The position numbers were made by a program, and so were the translations under genes. This document shows positions 1-9,296 of a stretch of DNA of 45,753 nucleotides, in pieces. Below the pieces are notes generated by a model. That model saw nothing but the letters and a program-made list of their open reading frames with translations, was not told the DNA's origin and made no database searches. This DNA is from Myxococcota bacterium (lineage in GTDB: Bacteria > Myxococcota_A > UBA796 > CAJQPC01), in contig JAKLKD010000021.1 in the NCBI GenBank assembly GCA_023150845.1, forward strand, positions 1-45,753, read 5' to 3'. Position 1 is the stretch's first letter. Every line of letters begins with the position of its first letter.

Positions 1-1586
1 GGCGCAGGGGCCGCGGGCTTCGGCGCCGGGGCGGGCGGCGCGGCCTGGCGGGGCGCGGCGGCCTGGAACACATCGGCGAAGAGGCCTCCGCCGCCGCCCA
101 GGTCGGCGCCGAAGGGATCCCCGGCGTCCCCGGCGTCCTCAAAGCTCGACCCGAAGGAGAGCCCCGGCGGCTCCGGCTCACTCGCCGGGAGGGTCTGCGC
201 CTCGGGCGGGGCGGTCTCTTCGTCGTCGATGAGCTCGTCGTCCTCAACGGGCGCGGGCGCGGGCGCGGCGGGCCGGGTCGGCGTGGCCGGGGGCGCGGTC
301 TCTTCGTCGTCGATGAGCTCGTCGTCGATGAGCTCGTCAGGCTCCAGCTCCACCGGGGCCGCCCCGGCGATGGCCGGAGGGGTGCCGCCCAAGGCGGTGA
401 TGCGGGCGGCGACCCGGGGACGCTCGTCGGGGCGCACGAGCTCAAACACCGTCGCGGCGTGCAGGCGCGCGGTCTCGTCGTCGCCCAAGGCGGCGGCGAC
501 TTCAGCGGCCCAGGCGAGCACGACGACGGAGCGTGGGCTCAGGGCGAGGGCGCGGCTCAGCTCGTCGGCGGCCCGCTGGGGCATCCCGTAGCGGGTGAAG
601 ACCTCGGCCCGGGCGGCGAGGCGCAGCTCGGTGTCGTCGGCGGGCTCCGCGGCGCGCAGGCGGTAGAGGCGGAACTCGGCCTCGTCGATGGCCGCCCGCA
701 CCTTTCGGCGCCGGGACTCGATCTCGCCGTCGGCGTCGCCAAAGCCCAGCGCGCGCTCCAAGGCGGCGAGCTCGGCCTTGGGCTGGCCGACGGCCTGGAG
801 CGCCGTGGCGAGGCGCAGGAGCGCCTCACGGGCCGCGCCGGGGTCCCCACCCTGCTCCTGGGCCTTGGCGAAGAGCTCCAGCACGCGGAGGTTGTTGGGA
901 TCGTTCGCCATGGCCGAGCGCAGGAGCTCAAGGGCCTCGGGGCGGGCGTCGGCGGCCAAGGAGGCCTCGGCGGCGTCGACGAGGAGGTCGGCGTCCCCCG
1001 GGCGCAGCGCCAAGGCGACACGGGCCACACGGGCGACCTCGCCGAGCTGCCCGCGGCGGCGGTACTCGTCGATGGCCTCGCGGTACCAGGCGTAGGCCGA
1101 CTCCGGCTTCGACGCCTTCACGACCTCGGCGAGCTTGAGGCGCAGGGCCACGTCGTCGTGTTTGAGCTTGAGGAGCTGCTGACCGACCTCGACGGCCTTG
1201 TTGGGCTCGGCGCCGAGATAACCCTCAAAGGCGGCCTCAAAGGCGGGGATCGACTCGGCGCGGAAGCCGGAGTTGTAGTAGGCCTCCCCCAAGGCCTGCT
1301 GCAGCTCGGGATCCGAGGGCTTGAGCGGCACGAGCTGCTTGTAGAGCGCCAAGGCCGCCCGGTGGTTGCCCGCCGCGGCGTGCAGCCGGGCCACCTCGGA
1401 GAACAGCTTAAACGCCTCGGCCTTCTTGCCCATCTTGGAGTACAGCTCGGCGAGCTTCTGCCGGGCGCGCACATCTCTGGCGTCTTTCTTGAGGATCTGG
1501 ACGTAACACTCTGCGGCTTTGTCGAGCTGCTCCCGCGCGACAAACTTGAGTGCCTGCTGCTCCAGCTCGTTTCGGTCGAAGGCCAC
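1..1586 (-). CDS. TPR-repeat protein, C-terminus cut by the window edge
   Basis: The leftward frame is open from a GTG at 1586 to the left edge with no stop, giving at least 528 residues. An AGGAG element sits about 8 bases before the GTG. The first ~400 residues are helical tetratricopeptide-type repeats (A-x-x-x-Y/L and G-x-x-x-A spacings; openings such as KAAECYVQILKKDARDVRAR). The visible C-terminal part is a Pro/Ala/acidic linker carrying DDELIDDEETAPP twice, encoded by a 32-base direct repeat (211-242 and 295-326). TPR arrays of this kind scaffold protein-protein contacts. No enzymatic domain or signal peptide is seen, so it is probably cytoplasmic. It follows accC by 110 bases on the same strand and may be read from its own promoter in that gap. 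The specific role is unknown, and more domains may lie beyond the edge. Confidence 0.8.
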   Translation of the reverse strand, partial: MAFDRNELEQQALKFVAREQLDKAAECYVQILKKDARDVRARQKLAELYSKMGKKAEAFKLFSEVARLHAAAGNHRAALALYKQLVPLKPSDPELQQALGEAYYNSGFRAESIPAFEAAFEGYLGAEPNKAVEVGQQLLKLKHDDVALRLKLAEVVKASKPESAYAWYREAIDEYRRRGQLGEVARVARVALALRPGDADLLVDAAEASLAADARPEALELLRSAMANDPNNLRVLELFAKAQEQGGDPGAAREALLRLATALQAVGQPKAELAALERALGFGDADGEIESRRRKVRAAIDEAEFRLYRLRAAEPADDTELRLAARAEVFTRYGMPQRAADELSRALALSPRSVVVLAWAAEVAAALGDDETARLHAATVFELVRPDERPRVAARITALGGTPPAIAGAAPVELEPDELIDDELIDDEETAPPATPTRPAAPAPAPVEDDELIDDEETAPPEAQTLPASEPEPPGLSFGSSFEDAGDAGDPFGADLGGGGGLFADVFQAAAPRQAAPPAPAPKPAAPA

Positions 1587-1696
1587 GACAGGGCTCCTGG
1601 GTGCGTCGTCATGCGCAGGGAGCGGCCCGACGCGCCAGCGCGCAACGGGCCCTCCATCGGCGACCTTATTCTACGCCACACCCGGTGGCCAAGGGG

Positions 1697-3079
1697 TCAA
1701 CCGCTCGTCGATCCCTCGGCGGCCCGCCGGGCCAGCCAGACCTCAAGGGTCTTCGTCGAGAAGCGCCCCGTGGCGAACTCCTCGCAGCGCAACAGCTCGC
1801 GGTGCAACGGCAAGGTCGTCTTCACGCCCTCGACGACGGCCTCGTCCATGGCGCGGCCGAGGCGCGAGAGCGCGATCTCCCGGGTGGGGCCCCAGGCGAT
1901 GATCTTGGCCACCATGGAGTCGTAGTAGGGCTGAATCCAGGCGCCCTCACAGACCGCGGAGTCGATGCGGATGCCCAGGCCGCCCGGGGCGTGGTAGCCC
2001 GTGATCTGACCGGGGCAAGGCGTGAAGCGCCAGGGATCTTCCGCGTTCACCCGCGCCTCAATTGCGTGGCCGTCCAGGCGCACGTCCTCTTGGCGCAGGG
2101 GCATGGGCTCCCCGGCGGCGAGGCGGATCTGGAGCTGGATGAGATCGATGCCGCTCACCTCCTCGGTGACGCAGTGCTCCACCTGGATGCGCGGGTTGAC
2201 CTCCAAGAAGAAGAACTCCTCGCCCTCGACCAGGAACTCGCAGGTGCCGACGGTGTGGTAGCCCGTCGAGGCGACGAGGCGCGCGGCGGCCTCGCGGATG
2301 CGCCCGCGCAAGGACTCGCTGAGCCCAGGGGCCGGGGCCTCCTCGATGATCTTCTGGTGGCGGCGCTGCATGGAGCAGTCGCGCTCGCCGACGTGAATCG
2401 CCGCGCCGTACTTGTCCCCGGCGACCTGGACCTCGATGTGCCGGGGCTCGCGCAGGTAACGCTCGATGAAGACGTCGCCGTTGCCGAAGGACGCCAGGGC
2501 CTCGGTGCGGGTGAGCTCAAAGATGCGGCGGAGCTGGTCGTCGTCCTCGACGACACGCATACCTTTGCCACCGCCGCCCGCCGCGGCCTTGAGGATGATC
2601 GGGTAGCCGACCTTCCGGGCGATGGTCAGCGCCTCGTCAATCGTCCCGACGGGACCCGGCGAGCCCTCCAAGAGCGGCAGCCCCGCGGCCCGGGCGGCGT
2701 CTTTCGCCGAGAGCTTGTCACCGAAGACCCGCAGGTTTTTGGTGTCGGGTCCGATGAAGGTCATGCCCATCTCGGTGACGGCCCGCGCGAAGTCGGCGTT
2801 CTCCGCCAAGAACCCGTAGCCCGGGTGCACGGCGTCCGCCCCGGTGATCTCCGCCGCGCTGAGCACCCGGGGGATGTTCAGGTAAGACTGCCGGGCCGCC
2901 GGGGGGCCGATACACACGGCCTCATCGGCGAAGCGCACATGCAGCGCGTTGGCGTCGCACTGGGAGTAGACGGCGACCGTCTTCACCCCCAGCTCACGAC
3001 AGGCGCGGATCACGCGGAGCGCGATCTCGCCGCGGTTCGCGATGAGGATCTTGCCGAAGGGGGGCGTCGAGGCGGACAT
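1697..3079 (-). CDS. accC: Acetyl-CoA carboxylase, biotin carboxylase subunit
   Basis: 460 residues, the usual length for AccC. It carboxylates biotin on AccB using ATP and bicarbonate, the first half-reaction of malonyl-CoA synthesis. Visible motifs are the N-terminal ILIANRGEIALRVIRA signature (from residue 11), the ATP-grasp glycine loop GGGGKGMRVV near residue 170, MQRRHQKIIEEAPAP, and the active-site stretch FLEVNPRIQVEHCVTEE. In E. coli the last motif reads MNTRIQVEH; the VNPR form here is closer to the pyruvate-carboxylase style. The ATG at 3079 lies 3 bases after the accB stop, so the pair is almost certainly co-translated. Pyruvate or propionyl-CoA carboxylase biotin-carboxylase subunits are alternatives, but the accB partner favours AccC. 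Confidence 0.95.
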   Translation of the reverse strand: MSASTPPFGKILIANRGEIALRVIRACRELGVKTVAVYSQCDANALHVRFADEAVCIGPPAARQSYLNIPRVLSAAEITGADAVHPGYGFLAENADFARAVTEMGMTFIGPDTKNLRVFGDKLSAKDAARAAGLPLLEGSPGPVGTIDEALTIARKVGYPIILKAAAGGGGKGMRVVEDDDQLRRIFELTRTEALASFGNGDVFIERYLREPRHIEVQVAGDKYGAAIHVGERDCSMQRRHQKIIEEAPAPGLSESLRGRIREAAARLVASTGYHTVGTCEFLVEGEEFFFLEVNPRIQVEHCVTEEVSGIDLIQLQIRLAAGEPMPLRQEDVRLDGHAIEARVNAEDPWRFTPCPGQITGYHAPGGLGIRIDSAVCEGAWIQPYYDSMVAKIIAWGPTREIALSRLGRAMDEAVVEGVKTTLPLHRELLRCEEFATGRFSTKTLEVWLARRAAEGSTSG

Positions 3080-3082
3080 GGG

Positions 3083-3538
3083 TCAGCTACGGACGCGGAA
3101 GAGGGGCTGACCGAACTGCACAGGCTGGCCGTTCTGCGCGAGGATCTCGACGACGACACCATCGACGTCGCTCTCGATCTCGTTCATCAGCTTCATGGCC
3201 TCGATGATGCAGAGCACCTGGCCCTTCCGCACCGAGGCGCCGATCTCGGCGTAGGGCGGTGCATCGGGCGAGGCCGACCGGTAGAAGGTGCCGACCATCG
3301 GCGAGCTGACGACGTGGCCCGGGGCCGGGGCCGGGGCCTGAGAGGCCGGAGAAGGCGCCGCGACGGGGGCCGCGGGCGCGGCGACCACGACGGGGGCCGC
3401 GGCGGCGGCGGGCACACCGCCGATCCGCAGGCTCAGGTTGACCTCTTCGTCTTCGTAGGTGAACTCGGAGACGTTCTTGGAGATGAGGAGATCCAGCAGC
3501 GTCTCGAGGCGCTGCAGGTCCAGACGATCAGCGGCCAT
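3083..3538 (-). CDS. accB: Biotin carboxyl carrier protein of acetyl-CoA carboxylase
   Basis: 151 residues from the ATG at 3538. A GTG two codons upstream (3544) would overlap the GGAG ribosome site, which is spaced 5 bases from the ATG, so the ATG is preferred. The N-terminal helical part (DRLDLQRLETLLDLLISKNVSEFTYEDEE) is typical of BCCP. An Ala/Pro-rich swinging linker follows (residues ~43-75), then the biotinyl domain with the EAMKLMN motif; Lys116 is the expected biotinylation site. The product carries carboxybiotin between AccC and the carboxyltransferase. It lies between aroQ (51-base gap) and accC (3-base gap) in the leftward operon. Confidence 0.95.
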   Translation of the reverse strand: MAADRLDLQRLETLLDLLISKNVSEFTYEDEEVNLSLRIGGVPAAAAAPVVVAAPAAPVAAPSPASQAPAPAPGHVVSSPMVGTFYRSASPDAPPYAEIGASVRKGQVLCIIEAMKLMNEIESDVDGVVVEILAQNGQPVQFGQPLFRVRS

Positions 3539-3589
3539 GGCCACTCCGCGAGGGGGAGAGAGGGGCTTTGGGGAATGCGCTGCGGCGCT

Positions 3590-4030
3590 CTATCGGGCTC
3601 GGCGCAGGCCGTCCACCAGTCCACGCAGCCCGAGCATGTAGCTGTCCGGGCCGAAGCCCATCACCTGCCCCCGCGCGATGTCCGCCAAGAGCGACTTGTG
3701 CCGGAAGGCCTCGCGGGCGTAGACGTTCGAGAGGTGGACCTCAACGAAGGGCAGGCGCGTCGCCAAGAAGGCGTCGCGCAGGGCGATGGAGGTGTGGGTG
3801 TAGGCGCCGGGGTTGATCAGCACGCCGTCCACCTCCCCCATCGCCGCGTGCAGGCGGTCGATGAGGGCGCCCTCGTGGTTCGACTGGAAGGTGTCGAGCT
3901 GCACGCCGAGGTCGATGGCCAAGGCCGTGAGGCGCGCCAGGATGGCGTCTAGGGAGTCCGCGCCGTAGACGCCGGGCTCACGCTGTCCGAGCAGGTTGAG
4001 GTTGGGGCCGTTGATGACGAGGATCTTCAC
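3590..4030 (-). CDS. aroQ: Type II 3-dehydroquinate dehydratase
   Basis: 146 residues, full length for the small dodecameric type II enzyme that converts 3-dehydroquinate to 3-dehydroshikimate. Family motifs are all present: [17 protein letters not shown] with the Tyr-containing lid (GVYG), [27 protein letters not shown], and [17 protein letters not shown] with the catalytic His. It sits downstream of aroK and aroB in the same leftward run, giving three shikimate-pathway steps in one cluster, with only a lipoprotein gene between aroB and aroQ. Confidence 0.96.
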   Translation of the reverse strand: MKILVINGPNLNLLGQREPGVYGADSLDAILARLTALAIDLGVQLDTFQSNHEGALIDRLHAAMGEVDGVLINPGAYTHTSIALRDAFLATRLPFVEVHLSNVYAREAFRHKSLLADIARGQVMGFGPDSYMLGLRGLVDGLRRAR

Positions 4031-4051
4031 GGGGCTCCAACGCCAGAGGGC

Positions 4052-4684
4052 TCAGTTCGCCTCGTCCGTCGCGATCTCGATGAGCTCGGTCGCGTAGGCG
4101 ATGCTGGCCGTGAGGTAGACCGAGCTAAACACCAGCTCGTCGCCGCTGATCGCGCCGTCGCCGTCGTCGTCCTCGGTGGTGTAAGGCATCGCGTCGAGCA
4201 GGCCGTAGAGCCGCACGAGGCCGCGGTTGTCCGTCGGGATGATCGCGTAGTTGGGACGGTAAGCGTCCTCGTTGCCCGCGCCGTAGTCGTTGGCGAGGGT
4301 GTAGTACTGGCCCGTGGAGATGTCGTACCAGGGGCAGGTGTTCTCGTCGAAGTTCTCCTCGCAGTCCCCCTCGGGTTCCGGCGGAGGATCGGCCACGCTC
4401 ACCGCACCTTGGGGCAGGAGCACGAGGCCGTTGTAGGACGACAAGAACTCCATCCGCACGCCGGAGAGCGGCACGCCGTCGGTGTCGAGCACGCCGAAGT
4501 CGAGCACGAGCATCAGGGCGTAGCCGTCGGCCTCCTCAGCGAAGGCGACGCTCGGCGAGACGGTGACGTCGGTGACGCCGGTGATCGACGCGCCATACGG
4601 CGCGGGGTAGCCCGTCTCGGGCACACAGCCCGTGGCCAGAGCGGCCAGGGCGAACAGAGAGGTCAGCGAAAGGGCGCGCGTCAT
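4052..4684 (-). CDS. Predicted lipoprotein inserted between aroB and aroQ
   Basis: 210 residues. The signal peptide MTRALSLTSLFALAALATGC ends in a lipobox (ATGC), so the mature protein should be a lipid-anchored, acidic envelope protein. The ATG at 4684 overlaps the aroB stop as ATGA, with GGAGGA just upstream inside aroB, so the two are translationally coupled. The mature part looks beta-rich (VTVSPSVAFAEEADGYALMLVLDFGVLDTDG and a later DDDGDGAISGDE stretch resembling a calcium-binding loop). No family is recognised. Its place inside an otherwise metabolic and pilus operon suggests expression with them rather than a shared pathway. Confidence 0.85.
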   Translation of the reverse strand: MTRALSLTSLFALAALATGCVPETGYPAPYGASITGVTDVTVSPSVAFAEEADGYALMLVLDFGVLDTDGVPLSGVRMEFLSSYNGLVLLPQGAVSVADPPPEPEGDCEENFDENTCPWYDISTGQYYTLANDYGAGNEDAYRPNYAIIPTDNRGLVRLYGLLDAMPYTTEDDDGDGAISGDELVFSSVYLTASIAYATELIEIATDEAN

Positions 4685-5778
4685 CGGTCCTCCTCGCGAG
4701 CGCTGATCACGAGGGCGGCCTCGTGCAGCTCTTCGGGCGTCACAGCATCCAGCCGAACCCGTCCACACTCGATGGGGTAAGCAACGCGGAGTGTACCATA
4801 CGCGCGCTTCTTGTCCATGCCCGTCGCCGCGACCAGCTCCGCCGCGGACAGGCTCGGGCAATCGACGGGCAGCCCCAGAGCGCGTAGCAGCGTGGTGATC
4901 CGCGCCCGGAAGGCGCCATCGGCCTCCCCGCGCAGCTCGGCGAGGCGGGCCTCGGCGACGATCCCGATCCCTACCGCCTCGCCGTGGCGGATCGCGCCGT
5001 AGCCGAGGCAGCGCTCGACGGCGTGGCCCAGGGTGTGCCCGAGGTTTAGGATGGCGCGCAGGCCCTCCTCCCGCTCGTCTTGGCTGACGATCGCCGCCTT
5101 CACCCGCACACACTCCGCCACGGCGCGGGCCGTCGCGACGGGATCCCGGGCCAACAACGAGGCGCCGTCCCGCTCCAGGCCGCTCAAGAGCGCCTCGGAG
5201 TCGATGACCCCGTGCTTGACGACCTCGCCGAGGCCGCAGCGCAGCTCGTCGTCGGGCAAGGTCGCCAGGGTGTCCATGGCGGCGTAGACGAGGACAGGCT
5301 GGTAGAACGCGCCGATGAGGTTCTTGCCCTCTTTGGCGTTCACCCCGGTCTTTCCGCCGACGCTGGAGTCGACCATCGCGAGGAGCGTCGTCGGCACCTG
5401 CACGAGCGGCAGCCCCCGGAGCGCGCTCGCCGCGGCGAACCCGACGACGTCGCCGGTCACCCCGCCGCCCAAGGCGATGATCGGGGTGTGGCGATCCACC
5501 CGCCGCGCCAGGAGCGCCTCGACGAGCCCCGACCAGACCGCGAGGGTCTTGTTCGCCTCGCCGTCGGGCAAGGTGAGCGTGGAGGGCGTGAAGCCCGCGG
5601 CGCGCAGGCTCGCCGCGGCGGCCTCGGCGTAGAGGGGGCCGACGACGTCGTTGGTGACGATGACGCAGGGCCCGAGGCGGCGGCGCTCGGCCAGGGCGGC
5701 GCCGAGGCCGCTGAGCGCGTCGAAGACGACGTCGTAGCTGCGATCGCCGAGGCGCACGGTCTGGGTCGGGACGATCAC
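4681..5778 (-). CDS. aroB: 3-dehydroquinate synthase
   Basis: 365 residues from a GTG at 5778 that overlaps the aroK stop (GTGA). Longer in-frame extensions only read through aroK, so this start fits both the coupling pattern and the family length. The enzyme makes 3-dehydroquinate from DAHP using NAD and a divalent metal. Motifs are the NAD loop ALGGGVTGD (~residue 101), VPTTLLAMVDSSVGGKTGVN, GLGEVVKHG with the metal-ligand Glu, and the metal-binding LNLGHTLGHA. All are intact. Its stop overlaps the following lipoprotein start. Confidence 0.96.
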   Translation of the reverse strand: MIVPTQTVRLGDRSYDVVFDALSGLGAALAERRRLGPCVIVTNDVVGPLYAEAAAASLRAAGFTPSTLTLPDGEANKTLAVWSGLVEALLARRVDRHTPIIALGGGVTGDVVGFAAASALRGLPLVQVPTTLLAMVDSSVGGKTGVNAKEGKNLIGAFYQPVLVYAAMDTLATLPDDELRCGLGEVVKHGVIDSEALLSGLERDGASLLARDPVATARAVAECVRVKAAIVSQDEREEGLRAILNLGHTLGHAVERCLGYGAIRHGEAVGIGIVAEARLAELRGEADGAFRARITTLLRALGLPVDCPSLSAAELVAATGMDKKRAYGTLRVAYPIECGRVRLDAVTPEELHEAALVISAREEDR

Positions 5779-6329
5779 GGGCGCTCCAAGGTGGCGACGA
5801 TGGCCCGGGCGAGGGCCTCGGGGGGCAGGCTGGCGTCGAGGATGAGCTCCGCCTCGGCGTAGCGCGGGGCGCGGGCGGCGGCCAGGGCCTCGACCCCCGG
5901 ACCCCACAGGGGCCTCCCCTCCCCCGCGCCGACCCGCGCCTGGAGCAGGGAGAGCGGCGCGCGGAGCCAGACGACGAGGCCCCAGGCGGTGAGGGCCTCC
6001 ATGGCACCAGGCTGAATCGGCGCCCCGCCGCCGCAGGCGAGCACGCAGGGCCCCGCCGCAAGCACACTCCGCAGGGCCTCGGCCTCACAAGCGCGGAACC
6101 CGGCCTCGCCGACCGAGGCGAAGAGGCTCGGGACGCTCTGGCCCTCGCGGCGCTCAACCTCGGCGTCGAGATCGACGAAGGGCAGGCCCAAGAGCGGGGC
6201 GAGGACCGCGCCGACGGTGGACTTGCCCGCGCCCATAAAGCCGATGAGCGCCACCCCACGGGGGGCGGCGCTCAGGGACGCGGCGCGGCTGGGCTCAGCG
6301 GGAGCGGTTGACGATTCGGGGAGTGACAA
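5775..6329 (-). CDS. aroK: Shikimate kinase
   Basis: 184 residues. It phosphorylates shikimate to shikimate-3-phosphate with ATP. Visible are the Walker A loop GFMGAGKST (residues 30-38, Lys36), the substrate-binding DLD (FVDLDAEVERREG), the GGG loop (LACGGGAP) and the lid region R-P-L-W. The predicted start overlaps the pilQ end by 35 bases and adds a Ser/Ala-rich stretch not typical of the family. A GTG at codon 26 is a shorter alternative but would leave only four residues before the P-loop. The pilQ-aroK-aroB order is widely conserved in Proteobacteria. Confidence 0.92.
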   Translation of the reverse strand: MSLPESSTAPAEPSRAASLSAAPRGVALIGFMGAGKSTVGAVLAPLLGLPFVDLDAEVERREGQSVPSLFASVGEAGFRACEAEALRSVLAAGPCVLACGGGAPIQPGAMEALTAWGLVVWLRAPLSLLQARVGAGEGRPLWGPGVEALAAARAPRYAEAELILDASLPPEALARAIVATLERP

Positions 6330-8670
6330 AGACGAGCATCTCGTTGCGCTCGATCGTCCGGGCGTAGTTCTTGAACAAGTAGCCGAGGAGCGGGATGCGG
6401 TGCAACAGGGGCACGCGGTTGTTGCTCACGGTCTCCGAGCTCGCGTAGACGCCGCCGATGACCACGGTGTCGCCGTCGTCGATGAGGAACTGGCCGTTCG
6501 CCTCCTTGATCTGGATGGCGGGCTGGCCCTGCACGGCCTGGGAGAAGTCGGGGCGGTTGTTCGTGATGCTCAGCTTCATGAACACCTTGCCGTCCGAGGT
6601 GATGTGCGGGGTGACGTTCATCTCCAAGGCCGCGGTGATGAACTGCACCTGGGTGCCGCCCGCCGAGGTCGAGAGGAAGGGGATACGCGCGCCCTGGGTG
6701 ATCTGCGCGGCGACGTTGTCCAAGGTGAGCACCTTGGGCGAGCTGATCACCTCGCCATACCCCTCACTCTCCATCGCCATGAGGCGCACGTCGATGTTGA
6801 TGAGGCCCGAGAGGCTGCCGAGGCTCAGCGCGAGAGAGCCAAACGACGCCGCCGAGGGCAGGTCCACGGCGAGGTTGTCCGTGCCCGGGTTGAAGAAGAT
6901 GTTGCGCGCGTTGCCCTGCTGCACGAACTCCTTGCCGCCGGAGACGCCCACGGAGTTCGGGAAGAAGAGGCCCGTGCCCGCGCCCGTCGTGCCCGAGGCG
7001 TTCAGCTCACCGCCCCACTGGATGCCGAGCTGCTTGGAGAAGCTGGAGGTGGCCTCGACCACCCGCGCCTCGATGAGCACCTGGGGCGTCGGCTTGTCGA
7101 GGTGGCGGATGAGCTCGCGGATCTGGGCGAGGCGCTCCTCGGTCTCTTGGATGATGAGCTGGTTCGAGCGGGACTCGACCTGCACGCTGCCACGAGACGA
7201 GACGAGCTCGGTGACCTGCTTGGAGAGGTCATCGGCCTGGGCGTAGTTCAGAGGCACGACGAGGAGCTTGAGCGGGGTGAGCTGCTCGATGCTCGCCTGG
7301 GCCTCGACGGCGGCCTGCTGCTCGGCCTTGATGATCTCGATCGGCGCGATGCGCACGATGTTGCCGAAGCGCTGGGCGCCGAGGCCCTTCGCCTGGAGGA
7401 TCGCTGCGAGGGCCTGATCCCAAGGCACGTCCTCCAGCCGCACGGTCACCGAGCCCTTCACGTCGTCGCCCGCGACGATGTTCAGGCGGCTGACGTGGGA
7501 GATGAGGCGGAAGACCGAGTGAATGTCGGCGTCCACGAGGTCGATGTTGATGCGCTGGCCGGTGAAGCCGCCCGTCGAGGCGCCGCCCGACTCGGACATG
7601 AACACGCCCGTGCCGCCCATGATCGACGCCGGGTCACCCGCGCCGCGGCCCGCGCCGAAGGCGGACTGGGGATCCGAGGTGCGCCCGGACTCGCCGATGA
7701 GCGTCTCCGAGGTGTAGGCGCCCTTGAGGCCGCCGCCGTCGTCGCCGCCCGGCGCCACCGTCGAGAAGCCCTGCTTGGCGACCGCGCGGTCCTGCTGCAT
7801 GTCCGCAGGCACGGCGAGATCGACGTAGAGCAGGTTGTCGGGGCCGGTGACGACCTTCCAGTCCGTCGTGCGCCGCAGGCTGATCGCCACACGCACGCCG
7901 TCGCGGGTGCGGTAGGCGCGCACCATGCGGACCGGCGAGATGAAGGAGCTGGCGTCGAGCACGCGCTCCAACGAGGTCGGCAGGGTCGCGCCGGGGAGGT
8001 CCACGACGATGAGGTTCGGCTCGGGCTGGCTGGAGGTGAAGTCCACCGCCGACGTGGTGCCGATGACCACGCGGGAGACGGTGTCCTTGTTCTCGAAGTC
8101 CAAAGAGGACATCGCCAGGCCGCTCACCGCGCTCGGGCCGGAGACCGCGCCCGCGGCGAGGCCGCGGTTCGCCTGGTCGTCGAGGCCCACGGAGCTCGTC
8201 GCGCCGCCCGCGCCGTCCGCGCCGGCCAAGGCCGCGGCGAGGGGATCGTCGCTCATGGCCCCGGCCTTGAGCCGCAGCTCCACGCCGTCACCACGCTTGA
8301 CGAGGGTGTAAGAGGCCTGCTCACGCAAGAGCACCCGGACGGTCGTGACCGAGCCGTCGGCGAGCTGCTTGACGTCGATGCTCTCGACGAGGGTGCTGGC
8401 CCCGCCCACGACCGAGCCCACGTCCCCGGCGTCGACGCCCATCATGTCGATCACGACCGTCGGCGGCGAGGCCGTCGAGAAGTCGCTGATGACAGCGGCG
8501 TCGAGGGATCCTTGGGTGCGGATCTGGACGACGGTGCTCCCGTCGGTGGCCGACACGGTGACAGCAGAGAGCGCAGGCGCGCCGTCCTGGCCAAACAGCG
8601 GCGGCGCCAGCAGGGCGATGCTCACGACAGCGGCGACGGCCAGGCTCCTCGCGATCCAGCGAATGCCCAT
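6295..8670 (-). CDS. pilQ: Type IV pilus secretin PilQ
   Basis: 791 residues from the ATG at 8670, which has a strong AAGGAG 5 bases upstream and opens directly into a signal peptide (MGIRWIARSLAVAAVVSIALL). A GTG at 8751 overlapping the pilP stop is in frame but would add 27 polar residues before the signal. PilQ forms the outer-membrane channel for the pilus. In order: two AMIN-like peptidoglycan-binding modules (~30-130 and ~200-300), a Gly/Ser-rich linker, the STN/N0 domain (INIDLVDADIHSVFRLISHVS), an N1 domain, and the secretin core (QVLIEARVVEATSSF; ISSPKVLTLDN; TPHITSDGKVFMKLSITNNRP; VPLLHRIPLLGYLFKN; VFVTPRIV). It is complete. Confidence 0.95.
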   Translation of the reverse strand: MGIRWIARSLAVAAVVSIALLAPPLFGQDGAPALSAVTVSATDGSTVVQIRTQGSLDAAVISDFSTASPPTVVIDMMGVDAGDVGSVVGGASTLVESIDVKQLADGSVTTVRVLLREQASYTLVKRGDGVELRLKAGAMSDDPLAAALAGADGAGGATSSVGLDDQANRGLAAGAVSGPSAVSGLAMSSLDFENKDTVSRVVIGTTSAVDFTSSQPEPNLIVVDLPGATLPTSLERVLDASSFISPVRMVRAYRTRDGVRVAISLRRTTDWKVVTGPDNLLYVDLAVPADMQQDRAVAKQGFSTVAPGGDDGGGLKGAYTSETLIGESGRTSDPQSAFGAGRGAGDPASIMGGTGVFMSESGGASTGGFTGQRINIDLVDADIHSVFRLISHVSRLNIVAGDDVKGSVTVRLEDVPWDQALAAILQAKGLGAQRFGNIVRIAPIEIIKAEQQAAVEAQASIEQLTPLKLLVVPLNYAQADDLSKQVTELVSSRGSVQVESRSNQLIIQETEERLAQIRELIRHLDKPTPQVLIEARVVEATSSFSKQLGIQWGGELNASGTTGAGTGLFFPNSVGVSGGKEFVQQGNARNIFFNPGTDNLAVDLPSAASFGSLALSLGSLSGLINIDVRLMAMESEGYGEVISSPKVLTLDNVAAQITQGARIPFLSTSAGGTQVQFITAALEMNVTPHITSDGKVFMKLSITNNRPDFSQAVQGQPAIQIKEANGQFLIDDGDTVVIGGVYASSETVSNNRVPLLHRIPLLGYLFKNYARTIERNEMLVFVTPRIVNRSR

Positions 8671-8747
8671 CTTGACTCCTTCAGCCCGCTCCGAGAGGTC
8701 GGGGCGGTGGGGGCGACTGTCCTGGGGTGCCTTCGAGGAGAGGTGGC

Positions 8748-9296
8748 TCACAGCGTCCCTCCTTCCTCGACGGGCAGGGCGATGACGGTCTGCTCGGTGA
8801 CGAGGTTTCCGTCCGCCTCTTTGTACTCTTCGGTGACGACAACACTCGTCCGCGAGATCTGCGTCACGCGGCCCCAGTGTTTGCCGACATAGGTGCCAAG
8901 CTCCAGGATGTGGCCGGTCTGCTCCGGATCCTGGACCATGGCGCGGGGGCTGTCGATGCCCCAGACCACGCCGACGAGCTTGTACTGCTCGATGTCAAAG
9001 CGCTGCAGGGGCGTAGGGTTGGGGATCTCGGTGTCCTCGATCGCCCGGAAGAACGACCGGAAGGGATCCCGCTTCCCGATGGGGTTGTAGGCGTACTCGC
9101 CAGGGGCCTCAGCCGCCTTCTCTTCAGCGGCCTTGGCCGGGTCCGCGGCGCCCGCGACGGCGGGGGCCACGGGCTTGGGCGCGGCGGGGGCCTCGCCGCC
9201 GATGTTGGCGCGCTGTCCGGTGTTCTCGGGATCACAAGCGCCCAGCGCCAGGGCGAAGGACATGAGCAGCACGGCGCGACTGCGGGGAGAGATCAC
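8748..9296 (-). CDS. pilP: Type IV pilus assembly lipoprotein PilP
   Basis: 182 residues starting at a GTG (9296) that overlaps the pilO stop. The signal peptide ends in a lipobox (ALALGAC), then an Ala/Pro/Lys linker, then the PilP beta domain with its hallmark KRDPF (residues ~74-78) and the conserved LVGVVWG and VGKHWGRVTQI strands. PilP is an inner-membrane lipoprotein that links PilN/PilO to the PilQ secretin. Position between pilO and pilQ confirms the call. Confidence 0.93.
   Translation of the reverse strand: MISPRSRAVLLMSFALALGACDPENTGQRANIGGEAPAAPKPVAPAVAGAADPAKAAEEKAAEAPGEYAYNPIGKRDPFRSFFRAIEDTEIPNPTPLQRFDIEQYKLVGVVWGIDSPRAMVQDPEQTGHILELGTYVGKHWGRVTQISRTSVVVTEEYKEADGNLVTEQTVIALPVEEGGTL

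Noticed and set aside
1660-1700. Possible promoter for the left-edge TPR gene: TTGACC (1700-1695) and TAGAAT (1673-1668)
   Set aside because: The spacing is 21 bases, too long for a normal vegetative promoter, and TTGACC includes the accC stop codon. Not listed as a feature.
1550-3952. 800-codon plus-strand frame opposite accC, accB and aroQ
   Set aside because: Antisense of three recognisable enzymes; no domain seen.
6217-8892. 891-codon plus-strand frame opposite aroK and pilQ
   Set aside because: Composition is typical of antisense translation (His, Arg, Asp, Gly rich), with no motifs. pilQ on the other strand is certain.
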